Assembly: GCA_934216155.1 (NCBI GenBank)
Contig: CAKQBK010000056.1
Span: 1-18,071 of the forward strand
DNA length: 18,071 nucleotides
From: an uncultured Dialister sp.
Lineage (GTDB): Bacteria > Bacillota > Negativicutes > Veillonellales > Dialisteraceae
Direction of reading: 5' to 3'
Positions within the stretch are counted from its first letter, which is position 1. Every line of letters starts with the position of its first letter. The notes beneath the pieces were generated by a model. The model was given only the letters and a program-made list of their open reading frames with translations. It was not told the origin of the DNA and searched no databases. This document shows positions 14,931-18,071 of the stretch, in pieces. Both the position numbers and the translations under genes were made by a program.

Positions 14931-14956
14931 GGGGCGCTTTATGAATGGTGCGTCCC
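14931..14956. repeat. GC-rich 26-bp hairpin element, copy 3
   Basis: GGGGCGC (14931-14937) / GCGTCCC (14950-14956) around TTTATGAATGGT. It is followed by the AT-rich arm CCATTTCTCATTTCTAATTC (14962-14981), a decayed version of the arm at 11372-11400; a possible partner AAATTAGGAATTAGG is at 14505-14519. Confidence 0.75.
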
Positions 14957-15003
14957 TTCTACCATTTCTCATTTCTAATTCCTTATTATTTCAGGCGCTT
15001 TAA

Positions 15004-16452
15004 TTACCATCCACTTCGTTTCCAAAATGAAGGCATACATATGGCTAGCAACGTGATGGATTCCAAACGGCCGAAGAGCATGGAAAGGCACACAATGGCC
15101 TTACTGAAGTCTGGAAGAGAGGCATAGGTACAAGTGGCGCCAAACTGTCCAAAAGCAGGACCGGCATTGCTCATGGTGGAGAAGGCCACGCCGATGGCAT
15201 CTAGGAAAGCGATACCATCCCACATGAAGCATACAGCCCACAGAGCGGAAAGGGAGATATAAATGAAAAAGAAGGTCAGTACCTGAAAGGCTGTGTTTTC
15301 AGAAAATGTTTCTTTGCCGACCGTAAGGTGAAGTACCGCTCTGGGGTGAATATGCAACCGCAGAAGAGACATGAAAGATTTCCCTAGCAAGATGAGGCGG
15401 ATCACTTTCAATCCGCCAGCCGTAGAACCACCGCAGCCGCCAATAATCATAATGAGCAGCAGAATGAATTTGGCCGCCGATGGCCACTGGTCAAAGTCAG
15501 CCGATACAAATCCGGTGCTGGAAGAAATAGAAACTGCTTGAAATAGGGACTCCCGCAAAGAAGTACCCCATGGCATAGAGGATTGTAGCACCAAGAGGAC
15601 CGTCAAGAGCAAAGTGGACAGACCAACGATACATACATAGACTTTGAATTCCGTATCTTCCCAAATGACATGAAAGCCCCGTTTCCATGCTTTGACATAG
15701 ATACCAAAGTTAGCACTGGAAATCATCATGAAGAAAACCATGAGAAGTTCCAAAGAAATACTGTGATAATAGGCTACACTTTCATTTCTGGTAGAAAAAC
15801 CACCAGTGGCGATGGTAGAGAAGCTATGGTCGATGGCTTCCCAAAAACGCATTCCCCATACCATATAGGCTATGGCACAGATGGCGGTGAAAGCAAAGTA
15901 AACGGAAAAGAGTGCCATGGCCGTTTCTTTGATGCGAGGAAGTGCCTTCGAGGCAGTAGGCCCCGTGCTTTCTGCATTGACCATTTTGGTGGTACCACGG
16001 CCTGCTTGTGGAAATAGGGCCACGAAAATGACAATGATACCTAAGCCGCCAATCCAGTGGGTGAGGGAGCGGAAGAATAGAACAGAAGAAGGGACCACGG
16101 TTAAATCATTGATGACGGTGGCACCGGTACCGGTCAAACCAGAAATACTTTCCACCAATCCATCCAGTGGAGATAAAAGCCCTGATACACTATAGGGGAG
16201 ACTATAGAGAAGAGATACGGAAATCCAAGCCAGTGCTGTAATGGCCGTTCCTTCTCTGGGGGTCAGACTGGTGTGGGGAGATATTTTTTGCTTTCTAAGT
16301 AAAAAAGCAATTCCTATAGCGAGGGCAATGGAAATTAGAAATCCATAGATTGGTTCTCCCTCAACAAGAGCCAGCCCCAATGGTAGCAACAGGGATAATC
16401 CGGCACAGCCTATGATTTGAGATATCATAGATGAAATCAGCGGGTAATTCAT
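15004..16452 (-). CDS. trkH: Trk potassium uptake channel subunit TrkH
   Basis: Integral membrane subunit of a Trk/Ktr-type K+ uptake system; 482 residues, normal for TrkH. It has the four-fold MPM architecture with a selectivity-filter loop in each repeat: TGTGAT at 107-112, ATGGFST at 215-221, SSSTGF at 310-315 and SNAGPAFG at 428-435. The conserved GGCGGSTAGGLKV follows at 338-350. The ATG lies 1 nt after the trkA stop (TGA-T-ATG), and the AGGCAGGGA just upstream, inside the end of trkA, can act as ribosome binding site. Together with TrkA it forms one operon on the minus strand, ending at the bidirectional terminator about 100 bp downstream. Confidence 0.95.
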   Translation of the reverse strand: MNYPLISSMISQIIGCAGLSLLLPLGLALVEGEPIYGFLISIALAIGIAFLLRKQKISPHTSLTPREGTAITALAWISVSLLYSLPYSVSGLLSPLDGLVESISGLTGTGATVINDLTVVPSSVLFFRSLTHWIGGLGIIVIFVALFPQAGRGTTKMVNAESTGPTASKALPRIKETAMALFSVYFAFTAICAIAYMVWGMRFWEAIDHSFSTIATGGFSTRNESVAYYHSISLELLMVFFMMISSANFGIYVKAWKRGFHVIWEDTEFKVYVCIVGLSTLLLTVLLVLQSSMPWGTSLRESLFQAVSISSSTGFVSADFDQWPSAAKFILLLIMIIGGCGGSTAGGLKVIRLILLGKSFMSLLRLHIHPRAVLHLTVGKETFSENTAFQVLTFFFIYISLSALWAVCFMWDGIAFLDAIGVAFSTMSNAGPAFGQFGATCTYASLPDFSKAIVCLSMLFGRLESITLLAICMPSFWKRSGW

Positions 16453-16453
16453 A

Positions 16454-17800
16454 TCAATCCCTGCCTTTGAAATAAGAAATCACCTGGGCGGCTTGTTCCG
16501 TTTCTACAATGAGAATCACATTGTCACCGGTTTGTAGAATCGAATGTCCATCTGGAATATAGGCTTTGCCTTGGCGGACATAGGCACCTACCAGGCAAGC
16601 TGAAGGAAGATGGGCCTCCATAAGGGGAACCCCATTGACTTTGGAATCTCGTGGCAAAATGAGTTCAATGGCTTGCACGCTGGCTTCTTCTAGCAGTGAG
16701 ACGGAAACCACATTACCGCTTCTGACAAATCCCAGCACTTCACTGGCAGCCAGCAGCCGGGTAGAAAGTACAATATCAATGCCTACCTGTTGCATGAGAG
16801 AAATATAGGATGTTTGGGTTACCCGTACAATGGTCTGCCCTGCCCCCAAATGTTTTGCCAAAAGGGCCATCATCAGATTGAGCCGTTCATCCTTGGTGGT
16901 ACAAATGACCGTATCGGCTTCAGAGACACCTTCCTGGGTGAGTAAATCCATATCGGTACCATCGCCTAAAAGGACCAGCCCTTTTTTCAGCTTTTTACTC
17001 ATTTCTTGGCAACGTATTTCCTGCTTTTCTATGACTTTGACAGAAATACCTTGCTTCTCCAACATGGGTGCTAAGGTCTGTCCGGTGCGCCCTGCGCCAA
17101 TGAGGAGGGCTTTTCTCGTTTGTCTTTGAAACTTGGCGGGGCTATGGGCAGAAATTTCTTTCAGCGAGTCAGGGTTTCCCAAGAAATACACATTATCCAG
17201 CGGAAGCAGTTGGTCATTGCCATGGGGAATGATCATCCGGTGGTCTCGATGAATGAGAGGAATCAGTACCGAGGGGGGAAGGGTAATGTCTTTCAGCTTT
17301 TTATGAATATAAGGCGAAAAGGAAGATAATTTGGTTTCTAACAATTGTACTTTTCCGCCGGCAAAATTCTCTACATTGATGGCTGTCGGGGTCATAACCA
17401 GCCGGCTGATTTCACGGGCGGTGACTAGCTCTGGACTGAGTACCAGGTCGATGTCAAAATTCTCTTTGATGTAATCCACCGGCTCGGAAAGAAATTTGGA
17501 ATCTCGAATGCGAGCAATGGTATGGGGGATGCCATTCTTTTTCGCCAGGATACAAGCGATGATATTCACTTCGTCTATGGCAGTGAGAGCTACCACCAAG
17601 TCGCTGCCTTTGACATCCACGCTTCTCATGAAAGAAGGACTGGTACCATCGGCTTGGATGGTCAGTACGTCCCATTCATTTCTTAAGGGCTCTAATTTCT
17701 CTTCCTTCAAATCCACCACGACCACATCGTGGCCTTCATTGGAGAGAAATTCCGCAACCATGGTGCCGAGCGAACTGGCACCAATGATGATTATTTTCAT
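16454..17800 (-). CDS. trkA: Trk potassium uptake regulatory subunit TrkA
   Basis: Cytoplasmic nucleotide-binding gating subunit of the Trk system; 448 residues with the usual duplicated layout. RCK-N domain 1 spans about 1-125 with acidic D30 at the end of strand 2, then TrkA-C 1 (about 140-225). RCK-N domain 2 is about 231-350 with the clean motif GAGRTG (235-240) and E258, then TrkA-C 2 (365-446). The first glycine motif reads GASSLG (7-12), with serine in place of the middle glycine. The strong AGGAGGT (17804-17810) is 3 nt before the ATG. The promoter is in the duplicated region 17850-17913. trkH follows after 1 nt, so stoichiometric co-expression is expected. Confidence 0.95.
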   Translation of the reverse strand: MKIIIIGASSLGTMVAEFLSNEGHDVVVVDLKEEKLEPLRNEWDVLTIQADGTSPSFMRSVDVKGSDLVVALTAIDEVNIIACILAKKNGIPHTIARIRDSKFLSEPVDYIKENFDIDLVLSPELVTAREISRLVMTPTAINVENFAGGKVQLLETKLSSFSPYIHKKLKDITLPPSVLIPLIHRDHRMIIPHGNDQLLPLDNVYFLGNPDSLKEISAHSPAKFQRQTRKALLIGAGRTGQTLAPMLEKQGISVKVIEKQEIRCQEMSKKLKKGLVLLGDGTDMDLLTQEGVSEADTVICTTKDERLNLMMALLAKHLGAGQTIVRVTQTSYISLMQQVGIDIVLSTRLLAASEVLGFVRSGNVVSVSLLEEASVQAIELILPRDSKVNGVPLMEAHLPSACLVGAYVRQGKAYIPDGHSILQTGDNVILIVETEQAAQVISYFKGRD

Positions 17801-17849
17801 ATGACCTCCTAAGTTGTTTACATTCTATCCACAACCATAGTATGTTATC

Positions 17850-17913
17850 TATTCGTTATTATATCACTGTTTCTATTTATTTATTCGTTATTATATCACT
17901 GTTTCTATTTATT
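17850..17913 (-). repeat. Perfect 32-bp tandem duplication carrying the trkA promoter
   Basis: 17850-17881 and 17882-17913 are identical. Each copy carries, on the minus strand, TGATATAAT: an extended -10 (TGn plus perfect TATAAT), at 17858-17866 and 17890-17898. No good -35 is seen at 17 bp in either copy. The two -10 boxes point at trkA, with starts about 50 and 82 bp before its ATG. Confidence 0.85.
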
Positions 17914-17942
17914 CATAGAGCTTGCACTCGATTATTTATGAA

Positions 17943-17988
17943 CAGTTAATAGTTAGCAGTTGGCAGTTAGCAGTTGGCAGTTAGCAGT
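17943..17988 (+). repeat. Heptad array with NAG every 7 nt
   Basis: Seven NAG triplets (CAG, TAG, then five CAG) start at 17943, 17950, 17957, 17964, 17971, 17978 and 17985, separated by TTAA, TTAG or TTGG. No inverted partner lies inside the window; it may be one arm of an element that continues to the right. 17801-18071 holds no gene other than the trkA upstream region. Confidence 0.8.
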
Positions 17989-18071
17989 CGGCCGTTGATA
18001 GTGTCAAGTATTTTGTGTAAACGGTACTCCTTGTCTTATTCGTACCGTTGATTATTAAAAATAAATGAATG

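Noticed and set aside
17941..18000. Possible CRISPR array or plasmid iterons in the heptad array
   Set aside because: The unit is 7 nt with no spacers and no cas or rep genes nearby.

Overview
The window looks like a chromosomal segment of a low-to-mid GC member of the Bacillota, probably a Negativicute. The evidence is gene order, not a database match. radA, a PIN/TRAM membrane protein (YacL type), ispD, ispF and gltX follow each other as in the classic Firmicutes cluster, but disA is missing between radA and yacL and ispD is fused to ispF. A T-box controls thrS. I cannot name the genus from sequence alone.

Layout. 287-6102 (+): radA, yacL-ispDF (overlapping stop/start, one operon) and gltX. 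6440-6709 (+): rpsO with its own promoter and a textbook terminator, with no pnp after it. 7252-10773 (+): a large solitary SWIM zinc-finger SNF2-family ATPase. 11416-14471 (+): strong promoter, threonine T-box, a 450-nt leader, thrS and, 1 nt later, a small HutP-like protein. 15004-17800 (-): trkA-trkH potassium uptake operon, convergent with thrS; a bidirectional terminator lies at 14867-14908. No tRNA, rRNA, CRISPR array, transposase or phage gene is visible.

The unusual part is the non-coding DNA. Almost every gap between genes is filled by nested inverted-repeat elements of about 130-600 bp. Their arms are built from short words repeated every 7-9 bases: CAACAAC/GTTGTTG, TTTAGGG/TTTAAGG, GGTTATAA, GGTTTCTCA and GAGGAGT. 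They carry shared flanking boxes (TCCGCTAG-like; a GATGGACTCGGAA-like core) and an independent GC-rich 26-bp hairpin in three copies. Many start within a few bases of a stop codon and end within about 16 bp of the next gene's -35 box. In other places the arms lie inside 5' leaders next to the ribosome binding site. They look like one superfamily of dispersed intergenic elements, and I do not recognise it as a named family.

A second thread: the HutP-like protein belongs to an RNA-binding antiterminator family whose known target is NAG triplets spaced by 4 nt (period 7). Two of the heptad arrays here (10807-10830 and 17943-17988) show exactly that spacing. A link between protein and repeats is only a hypothesis, but it can be tested.
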